DNA of 53,079 nt from Caldisericota bacterium (GCA_024655865.1 JANLFM010000012.1:1-53079); one strand, 5' to 3'. Numbered from the stretch's first letter, positions 43,764-52,404 are shown. Translations and numbers: made by a program. Notes: generated by a model from the sequence alone, not told the origin.

Positions 43764-44506
43764 TTGCTTTTTAAAAGTATCTCCTCGAGAGTTTCCTTGA
43801 TTTCTCTCAGAAGTTTGAGCTCTTCCGGGGAAAGGTCCTTTGCCTTAAGGAGGTCAGGTCGAAAAATTAGGGTTTTGAGAAGTGAGTTCTTCAGTCTCCA
43901 GGTGTTGATAGCCTGGTGGTGCCCGGAAATTAAGATTTCTGGAATTACGAGTTCCCGGGGTCTGGTGTATTGGTCGTATTCCAACAGCCCCTTAGCAAAT
44001 GACTCCTCGCCCAGGGACTCAAAATTGCCCAACACTCCCGGGGTTAATCTGGAAACAGCATCGATAAGCACCATAGCGGGAAGCTCGCCACCGGTCGTCA
44101 CGAAATCTCCAAGGGAAATTTCCTCCTGGCAAAGATCCCTTACCCTGGCATCCACACCTTCGTAATGTCCGCAAATCAGGCAGAGTGTTTGCTTGAGGGC
44201 AAGCTCCCTGGCTTTTTCCTGGGTAAATTTATTACCTCCAGGGCCAAGTAGGACTGTGTATACCTCTCCCCCGGTTTTCTCCATTACCCCAGAGAGCGCA
44301 CTGATAATAGGCTCAGCGAGCATAACCATACCAGGTCCTCCGCCGTAGGGGTAATCATCTGTGCTCCGATGCTTATCCTGGGTAAAATCCCTTAAATTCA
44401 ATACGTTAATTTCCACTAGTCCATTTTTTAAAGCCCTGCCGAGGATACTATACTCTCTGAGCGCTTCGAAAATTTCCGGAAAAACCGTCAGGACGTAAAA
44501 TTTCAA
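43760..44506 (-). CDS. trmD: tRNA (guanine37-N1)-methyltransferase
   Basis: 248 residues. VLTVFPEIFEALREYSILGRAL, YGGGPGMVM, CGHYEGVDARV and the knot SLGDFVTTGGELPA are TrmD signatures. It makes m1G37, preventing frameshifts. It overlaps rimM (ATGA) and the SPOUT gene that follows. Confidence 0.98.
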   Translation of the reverse strand: MKFYVLTVFPEIFEALREYSILGRALKNGLVEINVLNLRDFTQDKHRSTDDYPYGGGPGMVMLAEPIISALSGVMEKTGGEVYTVLLGPGGNKFTQEKARELALKQTLCLICGHYEGVDARVRDLCQEEISLGDFVTTGGELPAMVLIDAVSRLTPGVLGNFESLGEESFAKGLLEYDQYTRPRELVIPEILISGHHQAINTWRLKNSLLKTLIFRPDLLKAKDLSPEELKLLREIKETLEEILLKSK

Positions 44507-45009
44507 CGCACTACCCCCCGATCCTCTACAAGGATCGTTTTAGTCTCCAAATTAATCTCCCTTACCACTTCCTTAAGCGCGGGGACCATGAGCACTTTTT
44601 CCTCCGGATTTTTAACCAGGAAAACGTCATTTGCAGGAAGAGACCAAATTTCAAATAGCTCTCCAATAAGCTCTCCGGATACAGTAATAACTCGACAGCC
44701 CTTAAGGTCGTCAACATAATACTGCCCTTCAGGGAGAGCAGGACGCTCGTTCAAAGGGATATAAATTGAGGCACCCACAAATTCCTCACTTTGATTTCTG
44801 TCAGTTATGCCCTCGAGCTTTAAAAGTACATATGCACCGGCCATTTTTATCCCCTCTATGGTTCTGGCCTCTTCTTTTAGAAAAACCCTGCCTATTTCTC
44901 CAAAGCGTTCTGGCCTGGCAAAAGGTTGTACCTTGAGCCATCCACATACGCCGTGCGGCTTTATAATCTTCCCTACACAAATTCTTATAGGATTCTCACC
45001 GGATTTCAA
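44503..45009 (-). CDS. rimM: 16S rRNA processing protein RimM
   Basis: 168 residues. An N-terminal RimM domain (CVGKIIKPHGVCGWLKVQP) and a C-terminal PRC barrel (YYVDDLKGCRV ... LMVPALKEVVREI). It helps 30S head assembly. The only usable start is TTG at 45009, overlapping ylqD by 14 bases. Confidence 0.96.
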   Translation of the reverse strand: MKSGENPIRICVGKIIKPHGVCGWLKVQPFARPERFGEIGRVFLKEEARTIEGIKMAGAYVLLKLEGITDRNQSEEFVGASIYIPLNERPALPEGQYYVDDLKGCRVITVSGELIGELFEIWSLPANDVFLVKNPEEKVLMVPALKEVVREINLETKTILVEDRGVVR

Positions 45010-45394
45010 CGATGATCCCGTCTTTTATCACTATCTCCTGACGAGCAATTTTTCCAAAAAGGTCATCCCCTACCTTTACTTCCACCAGGCCTTCCAGAGT
45101 TCCCTGGGGATACTCTGAATCCGGAGGAAGGCTCTCGACCTCTTTAACTTTCTCATTCAGTTGAGCTTTAACCAATTCTTGCTTCCTTTTTTCCTCCTCA
45201 ATTTCCTGGCGGACAGCCATCATTTGTTGGATGTTCTGGCTATCCATACCAAGGAGATAGCGCCTTCCCTGAGTTTCCAGTTGTTCAATGCCTAGGTCTA
45301 TTTCTTTAATTGCTGCCCTGAGTTTTTGAAGAAGGTCTTGGCGGAAGCTTTCTGTTACTATAGCCTTCACAAGGACCGTTTGTTTTAAAAGCAT
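44996..45394 (-). CDS. ylqD: YlqD family protein
   Basis: 132 residues from ATG 45394, which has AAAGGAG upstream; the longer TTG version would include that site. LKQTVLVKAIVTE at the start, a helical middle rich in Glu/Lys/Gln (about 20-85), and a beta-rich tail (VEVKVGDDLFGKIARQEIVIKDG). YlqD is a conserved Firmicutes protein of unknown function between khpA and rimM, as here. Confidence 0.9.
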   Translation of the reverse strand: MLLKQTVLVKAIVTESFRQDLLQKLRAAIKEIDLGIEQLETQGRRYLLGMDSQNIQQMMAVRQEIEEEKRKQELVKAQLNEKVKEVESLPPDSEYPQGTLEGLVEVKVGDDLFGKIARQEIVIKDGIIVEIR

Positions 45395-45408
45395 CTCTGT
45401 TTCTCCTT

Positions 45409-45636
45409 TCAAGCTACGCTGATTAAAATGCGCTTTTTCGAGCTGCCGTATATGTTTCTCACCACAGTTCTTATGGCTTTGATCACTCTGCCATTTTTCC
45501 CAATTACTTTACCTAAGTCTTCTTTAGAAACCTTTATGGTCACTTCAATAGCCTCTGCGGTCTCGCGCTCTGAGATTTCTACCTCTTCAGGATGGTCGAC
45601 AAGGCTTTTTACCGCGAATTCTAAAAAACTCCTCAA
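45409..45636 (-). CDS. khpA: KH-domain RNA-binding protein KhpA
   Basis: 75 residues, one KH domain with the GKNG loop in GKVIGKNGRVIKAIRTVV. KhpA binds RNA and pairs with KhpB in Gram-positive bacteria. The start is TTG, with AAGGAG at the rpsP 3' end. It sits in the classical rpsP-khpA-rimM order. Confidence 0.96.
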   Translation of the reverse strand: MRSFLEFAVKSLVDHPEEVEISERETAEAIEVTIKVSKEDLGKVIGKNGRVIKAIRTVVRNIYGSSKKRILISVA

Positions 45637-45638
45637 GG

Positions 45639-45911
45639 CTAACTCTCCTTTTTCATTTGCAGAAACTTCTGCCAGATCCCCTGGGACTTAAGCAGTTCCT
45701 TGGCGGAATCTGTCGGTTGAACGCCCTTGGAGAGCCAGTAAAGTATCCTTTCCTCATCGAGCTTAATCGCAGGTGGCTCGGTGCGGGGATTATAGCTGCC
45801 AAGATTCTCAATATAAGCTCCGTCCCTGGGTGCCCGAGAGTCCGTCACCACCAAACGATAAGTTGGCTTTCTGGGAGCGCCCTGTCTTGTGAGTCTAATT
45901 TTAACTGCCAT
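45639..45911 (-). CDS. rpsP: 30S ribosomal protein S16
   Basis: 90 residues. VKIRLTRQGAPRKPTYRLVV and DGAYIENLGSYNPRT are the S16 signatures. It starts 2 bases after the ffh stop codon. Confidence 0.98.
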   Translation of the reverse strand: MAVKIRLTRQGAPRKPTYRLVVTDSRAPRDGAYIENLGSYNPRTEPPAIKLDEERILYWLSKGVQPTDSAKELLKSQGIWQKFLQMKKES

Positions 45912-45913
45912 TT

Positions 45914-47218
45914 TTAACCTCCAATGGAATAATTTTTCAAAAAGGGCAGGGTGCCCTTTTTTGCTTGTTTGAGCAAATTTTTGAACTGATCAAATCTTTT
46001 GAGTAGCATATTCACCTCATGCACTGAAGTGCCACTCCCCAGAGCAATCCTTTTTTTCCTGCTGGAATTGATAATTTCGGGAGCGTCTCTTTCCTCTGGG
46101 GTCATGGAAAGAATGATCGCCTTCCAGCGAGCGAGCATTTTTTTGTCGGCCTCCTGAGGAGTAACACCGGGGATTTTAGGGATTAAGTCCTTGATACTGC
46201 CCATGCGCGTGAGACCCTCAAGCTGCTCCAAAAAATCGGTCAGAGAAATTCTTCCCTTAAGTTGCCTTTCCAACTTCTCCTTATCAGACACTGCAAGCGC
46301 TTTTTCCGCTTTTTCAATCAGAGTGAGCATATCCCCCATTCCCAAAATGCGAGATAGGAAGCGATCAGGATGGAAGACTTCCAGGTCTTCCATCTTTTCA
46401 CCTGTGCCAATGAAGCGAATCGGTTTGCCAGTGATAAAATGAATGGAGAGTGCCGCTCCCCCTTTAGCATCCCCATCTAATTTTGTCAGGATCAAGGAGT
46501 CAAACCCGACTAAGCGCTGAAATTCCTGGCCTACGGAGAGGGAGGCATGCCCCAAAGTGGAATCAAGTACCAGGATCGTCTCGCGGGGGTTGAATATCTT
46601 TTTGGTGGTTTCCAGTTCCCCCATTAAATCCTGATCAATATGAAGCCTTCCCGCAGTGTCTATAATTCCCAAATCGAATCCATGATTTTTGAAATACTGG
46701 AAGGAGGTTCTGGCAAGCTCGAGGGCATCCTTTCCTTCTCCCAGGTAAGCAGGAATACCCTCTTTCTGGGCAAGATAGGCCAGTTGTTCCATAGCCGCCG
46801 GTCTTTTAGCATCTAAGCCAAGCAATAGAACATGCTTACCCTGATTTTTAAACGTTCGGGCCAATTTTACACAAGTTGTGGTTTTGCCAGACCCTTGCAG
46901 TCCAATAAGCATAATACAAGCGGGGAAAGCGGTTATAGAAAGTGGTTCCGGTTTCTCTCCCAGAATACCAATGAGCTCATCCCTGACAATTTTTATTACC
47001 TGCTGTCCCGGAGTTAAACTATCTAAAACCTCCTGACCCACGGCTTTTTCCTTTACGCGCTCAGAGAAGGCTTTGACAACACTCACGTGAACATCTGCTG
47101 CAAGAAGGGCCACGCGAATTTCTTTTAAATATTGCTCCACTTCTTCAGGATTAAGTTTCCCTCTGCTGGTTAGCTTCCGAAAAATTTCCTGGAGTTTGGA
47201 GGTCAAAAAATCAAACAT
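45914..47218 (-). CDS. ffh: Signal recognition particle protein Ffh
   Basis: 434 residues: N domain, G domain with GLQGSGKTT, DTAGRL, TKLDGDAKGG, and a C-terminal M domain (about 300-430) with RKKRIALGSGTSVHEVN contacting the SRP RNA. It targets nascent membrane proteins. The ATG overlaps the ylxM stop by 8 bases. No SRP RNA gene was recognised in the window. Confidence 0.98.
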   Translation of the reverse strand: MFDFLTSKLQEIFRKLTSRGKLNPEEVEQYLKEIRVALLAADVHVSVVKAFSERVKEKAVGQEVLDSLTPGQQVIKIVRDELIGILGEKPEPLSITAFPACIMLIGLQGSGKTTTCVKLARTFKNQGKHVLLLGLDAKRPAAMEQLAYLAQKEGIPAYLGEGKDALELARTSFQYFKNHGFDLGIIDTAGRLHIDQDLMGELETTKKIFNPRETILVLDSTLGHASLSVGQEFQRLVGFDSLILTKLDGDAKGGAALSIHFITGKPIRFIGTGEKMEDLEVFHPDRFLSRILGMGDMLTLIEKAEKALAVSDKEKLERQLKGRISLTDFLEQLEGLTRMGSIKDLIPKIPGVTPQEADKKMLARWKAIILSMTPEERDAPEIINSSRKKRIALGSGTSVHEVNMLLKRFDQFKNLLKQAKKGTLPFLKNYSIGG

Positions 47219-47531
47219 TGAAAAATTCCTTCAGCTCTTTCAAGGTCTTCTCATCGAACATTCTTTTGTCACCTGAAAGCGCCAGAACCTGATCGCGGAT
47301 GTGGTCCAACCTTTGCTGGAAGGAGAGCTTGTTCTCCAGTTCCGTCAAAGTTCTCAGGGATCTTTTAATGAGGTCATAGACTCCCTGTCTGGAGATGCAG
47401 AGTCTCTCCCCTATTTCCTTTAGGCTCAGGTCCTGCTCCAGGTATAGGTTCAAGACCTCACGCTGTTTTTCCGTAAGCAGCGGTCCGTAAATGCTATTCA
47501 ACCTGGAAAACATTTCCCTTTTTTGAAGCAT
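47211..47531 (-). CDS. ylxM: YlxM family SRP-associated helix-turn-helix protein
   Basis: 106 residues. LLTEKQREVLNLYLEQDLSL and EIGERLCISRQGVYDLIKR form a sigma-region-4-like HTH typical of YlxM, which lies before ffh in Firmicutes and may modulate SRP. The upstream gap of 32 bases contains AAGTA-AAAA-TACTT, a small inverted repeat just before the start. Confidence 0.93.
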   Translation of the reverse strand: MLQKREMFSRLNSIYGPLLTEKQREVLNLYLEQDLSLKEIGERLCISRQGVYDLIKRSLRTLTELENKLSFQQRLDHIRDQVLALSGDKRMFDEKTLKELKEFFNV

Positions 47532-47563
47532 GTCAAGTATTTTTACTTAACAGAGGAGGGAAG

Positions 47564-48433
47564 TCAAGAGAGGAATTTTTTAAGGAAAATATCCGGGCTA
47601 AACTCCAATAAGTCCTCTAAGCCCTCCCCTACTCCCAGAAATTTCACTGGTATGGAGAGCTCTTTTTGAATTGCGAAGACAAACCCGGCTTTAGCCGGGG
47701 AGTCGAACTTAGTGACAATAATCCCTGTAAGCCCTAAATCTTCATGGTAGCTGCGGGCCTGATTTATTGCATTCAAACCGGCGTTAGCATCCAGGACAAG
47801 CAGCGTTTCCTCCGGGGACCCCTCTTTTTTCTTGGAAATCACTCTTTTAATTTTCTTAAGCTCCTCCATGAGGTTTGTATCCGTGTGCTGTCGTCCGGCA
47901 GTATCCACAAGCAGAAACTCGATGTTTCTGCTTCTTGCCCCTTCTAAAGCATCAAACACCACAGCTGCGGGGTCTCCCCCTATGGGGTAGCCGATGAATG
48001 GCAGGTTCAATCTATCAGCCCAAATTTTCAACTGCTCCCTGGCTGCAGCTCTAAAAGTATCAGCACAAGCTATGAGCACGCTTTTACCCTTCTTCTTCAA
48101 GTAATGTGCAACCTTAGCGATGGATGTGGTTTTTCCAGTTCCGTTTACCCCCACAAAGAGGTATACCGAGGGAGGTGTATCCGCTATGTTTAGCGAAGAT
48201 TGAGGGATTAAAGAATCGCGAAGTTTTTGGGTTAAAAACATCGTGGCCTCATCAATGTTTTTGATTTCTAAATTTTTCTGGCGGAAAAGTTCCAGGAGTT
48301 CCTCGGTAAGATAAGGCCCAAAATCCGCTTCCAGCATCAAGGTGCGAAACATTTCATAGTCCTGGGGTCCAAGCTTAAATTGAGAAGGGGAGAGCTTTTG
48401 AAGAAAGTTGCGGAGCTTAGCGGACCAGCTCAT
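47564..48433 (-). CDS. ftsY: SRP receptor FtsY
   Basis: 289 residues. Short N domain followed by the G domain: GVNGTGKTTSIAK, DTFRAAAREQL, DTAGRQ, TKFDSPAKAG and GVGEGLEDL. It lacks the acidic A domain of longer FtsY proteins. It docks SRP at the membrane. It overlaps rnc by 17 bases; smc, normally between rnc and ftsY in Firmicutes, is missing. Confidence 0.97.
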   Translation of the reverse strand: MSWSAKLRNFLQKLSPSQFKLGPQDYEMFRTLMLEADFGPYLTEELLELFRQKNLEIKNIDEATMFLTQKLRDSLIPQSSLNIADTPPSVYLFVGVNGTGKTTSIAKVAHYLKKKGKSVLIACADTFRAAAREQLKIWADRLNLPFIGYPIGGDPAAVVFDALEGARSRNIEFLLVDTAGRQHTDTNLMEELKKIKRVISKKKEGSPEETLLVLDANAGLNAINQARSYHEDLGLTGIIVTKFDSPAKAGFVFAIQKELSIPVKFLGVGEGLEDLLEFSPDIFLKKFLS

Positions 48434-49109
48434 CCTTCAAAATCCCGTTCTTTAAAAGGAAGACCCTGGCAGCTTGCTGTTCCGCAGCCTTCTTGGTGGT
48501 ACCCGATCCTAATGCACTGTGGTATCCTTTGAGACTTACTTTTACAACAAAAATCCTGGCGTGCGGAAGCCCTTTCTCATCCACAACCTGATAAACAGGA
48601 AGATTTGGGGTGAATTTCTGCGCGTATTCCTGAAGGATACTTTTATAATCGGTCTGCATTAAATAGGGGGAATGGAGCTCCTGCTTAAATAACCCCAGGA
48701 TTGCCCTTTTTGCTTTTTCGTAGCCCTTTTCTAAAAAATAAGCGCCAAATAGGGCCTCCATGGCGTCTGCCAGAATAGAGTCTTTACTCCTTCCTCCGCT
48801 TCTCTCCTCCCCTTTTCCTAAGATGAGCATCTCGCCCAAATGTATTTCTCGAGCTTTTTTGGCCAAAGAAGTTTGATTTACCAAAGCGGCTCTTCTTTGG
48901 GTGAGCTCCCCTTCCGCGCTATCGGGATAAATCACATATAATGCCTCCGATAACGCCAATTCCAACACAGCATCGCCCAGAAATTCCAGCCTCTCCCATC
49001 CCTCATGGACATTCTCAGGGGGTAAGGCCGATGGGTGAGTCAGCGCTTGAGTAAGTAATCTCTTATTTTTGATTTTTAGAAGCGGAGAAGTCCTACTCTT
49101 CCAGACGAT
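48417..49109 (-). CDS. rnc: Ribonuclease III (start codon unclear)
   Basis: The catalytic signature ERLEFLGDAVLE lies upstream of the first GTG in frame (48968), so the gene must begin further 5'. The frame is open back to 49121 and encodes the expected N-terminus (KNKRLLTQALTHPS). It contains no ATG, GTG or TTG in that stretch. ATC at 49109 is a tentative start giving about 230 residues, and TGAGG lies about 10 bases before it. ADAMEALFGA supplies the second metal site; a dsRNA-binding domain occupies the last 70 residues. It processes rRNA. Its 5' end would overlap acpP by 17 bases. Confidence 0.85.
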   Translation of the reverse strand: MVWKSRTSPLLKIKNKRLLTQALTHPSALPPENVHEGWERLEFLGDAVLELALSEALYVIYPDSAEGELTQRRAALVNQTSLAKKAREIHLGEMLILGKGEERSGGRSKDSILADAMEALFGAYFLEKGYEKAKRAILGLFKQELHSPYLMQTDYKSILQEYAQKFTPNLPVYQVVDEKGLPHARIFVVKVSLKGYHSALGSGTTKKAAEQQAARVFLLKNGILKDELVR

Positions 49110-49338
49110 TTTTGATATACCTCACGGCGTCGCCAACCGTTTCGATATTCTCCAGGTCCTCATCGGGGATTCGAATGCCAAATAGGTCCTCCATGGCTTC
49201 AGCAAATTCAACCATATAAAAGGAATCCGCACCCAGATCCTGGAGGAAATACGCGTCCATGTGCACTTCTTCGGGCTCCACAGCGAGTTGATCCACTATA
49301 GTCTCCTGTACTTTACGAAAAATTTCCTCTTCATCCAT
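49093..49338 (-). CDS. acpP: Acyl carrier protein
   Basis: 81 residues. The phosphopantetheine Ser is in GADSFYMVEF (DSF rather than the common DSL). Acidic helices follow (IPDEDLENIETVGDAVRYI). It carries acyl chains in fatty acid synthesis and supplies PlsX. AAGGAGG upstream and a 2-base gap from plsX. fabD, fabG and fabF, often between plsX and acpP, are absent. Confidence 0.96.
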   Translation of the reverse strand: MDEEEIFRKVQETIVDQLAVEPEEVHMDAYFLQDLGADSFYMVEFAEAMEDLFGIRIPDEDLENIETVGDAVRYIKNRLEE

Positions 49339-49340
49339 AA

Positions 49341-50348
49341 TTAATTCGCTCCTCCTTGGGTTGATTTCACGATTGAATCCCTTAAATTTTCTACAATATT
49401 TCTTTCAAGGCAAGCAACAGCTTGCTTGATACTGCTTTTTATGGCTTTGGCGCGTGAACGGCCATGACAGATTAGCACCAGGCCGTTTACGCCTAAAAGC
49501 GGTGCACCTCCAACTTCACTATAATCCAGGCCTTTCAGGATAGAGCGAAGAAGCGGCCTGAGCAGGGCTCCCCCTAATTTAAAACGAAACTTATGCCGAA
49601 GCTCTTCTTTGAGCCTGTGGATTATTTCCTCCGCAACCCCCTCCATGGCTTTTAAGGCAATATTGCCCTCAAAACCATCACTGATAAAAATCTCGGCCTT
49701 GTTGCTCAAAAGATCCCTTGCCTCCAGGTTTCCAATAAAATTTATTTGTGATGTTTGGAGGAGGCCATAGGCCTCTTTCAGTAAACGATTCCCTTTGGAA
49801 GGTTCTTCTCCGTTGGAAAGAAGGGCGATACGAGGAGCAGGAATACCAAAATTTACCTGGTAGTATACATCAGCTAATAGGGCAAATTGCAGGAGTTGCT
49901 CCGGGGTACAGTCCACATTGGCTCCGGAATCCAGAAGCAAAATAGTTCTCTCTTTTCCTGGTAAAGGAGCCACAAGAGGGGGCCTTTTGACGCCAGGGAT
50001 TGTTCCCAAAATAGTGATGCTTGCAGCCATAACAGCTCCAGTATTGCCGGCAGAAATGAAAGCGTCAGCCTTTCTTTCTTCTACTAATCTTAAACCAACC
50101 TGGATGGAAGAGTTCCTCTTGCGCAATGAAAGGGAAGGCGATTCCCCCATGGCCACTATTTCATTTGCAGGCACCAGGTGAATGTGTTCTTTTAATAGAC
50201 CGTATTCAGAGCACTTCTGTTCTAAAAGCTCTTGGGGACCCACGAGATAAAATTCACACTCACCCCCAGGGGCATCCTTAACTCCTTTGAGGATCTCCTC
50301 TGGCGCATAGTCCCCTCCCATGGCGTCAATGGCAAGACGAAAAGACAT
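49341..50348 (-). CDS. plsX: Phosphate acyltransferase PlsX
   Basis: 335 residues. IDAMGGDYAPEEIL at the start, SAGNTGAVMA, DSGANVDC, and the C-terminal GGAPLLGVNGLVLICHG. It makes acyl-phosphate from acyl-ACP for phospholipid synthesis. Its ATG overlaps the rpmF stop by one base (TAATG). Confidence 0.97.
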   Translation of the reverse strand: MSFRLAIDAMGGDYAPEEILKGVKDAPGGECEFYLVGPQELLEQKCSEYGLLKEHIHLVPANEIVAMGESPSLSLRKRNSSIQVGLRLVEERKADAFISAGNTGAVMAASITILGTIPGVKRPPLVAPLPGKERTILLLDSGANVDCTPEQLLQFALLADVYYQVNFGIPAPRIALLSNGEEPSKGNRLLKEAYGLLQTSQINFIGNLEARDLLSNKAEIFISDGFEGNIALKAMEGVAEEIIHRLKEELRHKFRFKLGGALLRPLLRSILKGLDYSEVGGAPLLGVNGLVLICHGRSRAKAIKSSIKQAVACLERNIVENLRDSIVKSTQGGAN

Positions 50349-50557
50349 TACCGTCCTCTAATTTTCTTCTTGTGCTCCTTTACTTCAATTTCAACCTTGT
50401 GTTCTCCATCGTAGTACCCGCAATGAGGGCATACCCTATGTGCTTCCATCAACTCGTGACAATGGGGACACTCAACCATTTGAGGAGGATCAATCTTAAG
50501 GTGGGATTGTCTCCTTCTAATTTTGGTTTTTGTTTTCTTTTTCTTTGGGACTCCCAA
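50348..50557 (-). CDS. rpmF: 50S ribosomal protein L32
   Basis: 69 residues from TTG 50557 (MGVPKKKKTKTKIRRRQSH), with AAGGAG eight bases before; an upstream TTG (50575) would include that site. Two CPHC pairs form the zinc ribbon, so this is the zinc-binding version. It lies between yceD and plsX, the classical arrangement. Confidence 0.96.
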   Translation of the reverse strand: MGVPKKKKTKTKIRRRQSHLKIDPPQMVECPHCHELMEAHRVCPHCGYYDGEHKVEIEVKEHKKKIRGR

Positions 50558-50578
50558 TTCAATTCTCCTTTCCAAATT

Positions 50579-51061
50579 TTAGTACATGGTCTTATCATTT
50601 TTTTGGCATTGACAATCTACAAAATTTAAGTTTGCCCCACAAGTGGGGCAAAGTCCGCGGCAAGATTCACTGCAGAGCGGGTTCCACGGCAAAGAAACCA
50701 AGATATTTTCCCTGATAGAGCCTGTAAGGTCAATAACCTCCCCATCAAAGTAGAAAGTGTTCAACTCCTCTTCCTGAAGCTCTACCTGCCCTTCCCTGAA
50801 CTGAGGAGTCCCTTGTTCGTAGTACTCCTGAAAATCGACTTGGAGCGCCTGAGGGAACTTACATAGACACCTTCGACATTCCAATTCGACTTTTATCTCA
50901 AGCTGCGCTTTTACTACATATTTATCTCCTCGGTATACAAGCGTTATTTTGCCCTTGATCGGTTCAAGAAGGGGCAAATCTAAAAACGCCTCTGGATTAA
51001 TGTAAACCGGAACCTCGAGGGAGCTTCCAACTTCTTTTAAATCCGCAACATTTATATGCAT
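50579..51061 (-). CDS. yceD: YceD/DUF177 family protein
   Basis: 160 residues. ECRRCLCKF in the middle and a cysteine-rich C-terminus (CSESCRGLCPTCGANLN) mark the DUF177 family, linked to 23S rRNA accumulation and always near rpmF. It is first in the long block; its promoter leaves only 6 bases between the -10 box and ATG, so the mRNA appears leaderless. Confidence 0.94.
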   Translation of the reverse strand: MHINVADLKEVGSSLEVPVYINPEAFLDLPLLEPIKGKITLVYRGDKYVVKAQLEIKVELECRRCLCKFPQALQVDFQEYYEQGTPQFREGQVELQEEELNTFYFDGEVIDLTGSIRENILVSLPWNPLCSESCRGLCPTCGANLNFVDCQCQKNDKTMY

Positions 51062-51067
51062 GCTTGC

Positions 51068-51096
51068 ATAATAGAAAAATAGAGAATCATAAGCAA
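51068..51096 (-). promoter_or_regulatory. Promoter of the yceD-rpmF-plsX block
   Basis: On the minus strand TTGCTT (51096-51091), a 17-base spacer, and TATTAT (51073-51068). The ATG begins 7 bases beyond the -10 box, at the expected transcription start. Confidence 0.65.
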
Positions 51097-51127
51097 GGGT
51101 GAAACACTAATCGATTGAAAAGGCCGC

Positions 51128-51865
51128 TTAGAACTTTCTTCTCTTAATATTAATGCGAATGACTCCCTGAACTAAATATCCGTAACCCTGAAATAGGGGT
51201 TTGCCAGCCTCGTTGAAAAAAGTCTCTGCCAGCAAAAGCAGGGGGGTGTACTTATCCACGTTCAGAACTTTGGCTACTTCTTCTGTGGGCAAAACTGCCT
51301 CAATCTCATCTGAGGAGTGATCCACATATTCATCACAAAATTCATAGACAAAATCGAAAAATGAGCCAATAAGATCTTCCGCAGTATAAGGCCGCTTGAT
51401 AAAGGAAGTTGGGAGGTAGTTCTTGAAGTAAATAACGGGCATATTATTAGCTTTCCAGAGCCTGTCCGCTCTAAGGAGCTTTTCATCAGGATCAACCTTC
51501 AAAAGCTCTTGGACCTCAGGAACTGAGGAAGCGGAAATTTCCTGGTATCCTAGCAAATGAATTGTCGGCGTGTACCCGCAACATCTGATCACCTTATGCA
51601 GATCCTCTATGTAACTCAAGTTCAGTCCAAAGGAGAGGGCCTTACGGTTAATCCTCGTTCCTGCACCCTGCCTGCGGGAGATAAATCCCTCTTTTTCTAA
51701 AGCAGCAAGGGCAGTCCTAATCGTAGAGCGCGAAACCTGATATTTCTGGGACAGGGCATCTTCTGAGGGAAGCTGGTGGGCATTTCGAAACTCGCCCTCT
51801 AACATGTCTTTAAGAAGGCTTTCTTTAACGTGTTCTGATAGGGTAGGTTTGGCTTTATTTTCCAT
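51128..51865 (-). CDS. GntR/HutC-family transcriptional regulator
   Basis: 245 residues from ATG 51865, which overlaps the usp stop (TAATG). N-terminal winged helix (LPSEDALSQKYQVSRSTIRTA, RRQGAGTRI) and a C-terminal UTRA ligand domain (about 90-240). UTRA members sense small metabolites such as sugars or amino-acid intermediates; the ligand is unknown. Being co-transcribed with a universal stress protein suggests stress or nutrient control, possibly autoregulation at 52327-52355. Confidence 0.9.
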   Translation of the reverse strand: MENKAKPTLSEHVKESLLKDMLEGEFRNAHQLPSEDALSQKYQVSRSTIRTALAALEKEGFISRRQGAGTRINRKALSFGLNLSYIEDLHKVIRCCGYTPTIHLLGYQEISASSVPEVQELLKVDPDEKLLRADRLWKANNMPVIYFKNYLPTSFIKRPYTAEDLIGSFFDFVYEFCDEYVDHSSDEIEAVLPTEEVAKVLNVDKYTPLLLLAETFFNEAGKPLFQGYGYLVQGVIRINIKRRKF

Positions 51866-52302
51866 TATCTCACTACTAAAACTGGGCAATGAGCATGATG
51901 CACGACCGCGTCAGACACTGATCCCAAAAGGAACCCCGCGATTCTGGACATCCCCCGAGATCCGATTAAAATTAGATCGAAATTCCCCTCCCTGGCATAA
52001 TTCAAAATGCAGCGGGCTGGGTGCCCTTCAAGAAGATTCTTATCAGCTGTTCCTGGAGGGAAGATTTTTATCAGCTCTTCCAGAATCTCGTTGCCCTCTT
52101 TCTGTCGGAAGTCAATTAACTCCGGTATCGCCTGCAAGATTTTTTCTTCACCGGGAGCCGCCGTGGCAATTAAGGTCAGGGGAGGCAAAACGTATATCAA
52201 GGTAACTGAAGCCTCAAACCTTTCTACCAGTTCCTTAGCCACAAGCACAGCTTTTTTAGATTCCTCTGAGCCGTCTACCGGCACCAATATTCTTTTAAAC
52301 AT
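51865..52302 (-). CDS. Universal stress protein UspA family
   Basis: 145 residues, a single Usp domain. ILVPVDGSEES at the start and the ATP-binding GSRGMSRIAGFLLGSVS near the end fit the ATP-binding subclass. It helps survival under stress in ways not well defined. A GAGGA site precedes the ATG; the promoter is at 52327-52355. Confidence 0.94.
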   Translation of the reverse strand: MFKRILVPVDGSEESKKAVLVAKELVERFEASVTLIYVLPPLTLIATAAPGEEKILQAIPELIDFRQKEGNEILEELIKIFPPGTADKNLLEGHPARCILNYAREGNFDLILIGSRGMSRIAGFLLGSVSDAVVHHAHCPVLVVR

Positions 52303-52326
52303 GTTCCTCGCTTTTCTTCTTTGATT

Positions 52327-52355
52327 ATTAAATATACACCAAATGTTAATATCAA
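52327..52355 (-). promoter_or_regulatory. usp-gntR promoter
   Basis: On the minus strand TTGATA (52355-52350), a 17-base spacer, and TTTAAT (52332-52327); each box matches consensus at five of six positions. Confidence 0.6.
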
Positions 52356-52389
52356 ATTATATAGAAAAATTATATTTGGGGCTATCTGC

Positions 52390-52395
52390 TATACT
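52390..52395 (+). promoter_or_regulatory. Extended -10 of the methyltransferase gene
   Basis: TATACT preceded by TGC, an extended -10 element (TGnTATACT). No good -35 box is seen. The ATG at 52405 lies 9 bases after the box, so the transcript is predicted to start within a few bases of the start codon. Confidence 0.5.
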
Positions 52396-52404
52396 AAATT
52401 AAAA

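Noticed and set aside
48417-48968. rnc starting at GTG 48968
   Set aside because: This would remove the conserved ERLEFLGD catalytic segment and the helix before it, which are encoded just upstream in the same frame.
52321-52404. N-terminal extension of the methyltransferase
   Set aside because: The 28 extra residues come from AT-rich DNA that holds the divergent promoters; the methyltransferase fold begins near MVEWKDF.
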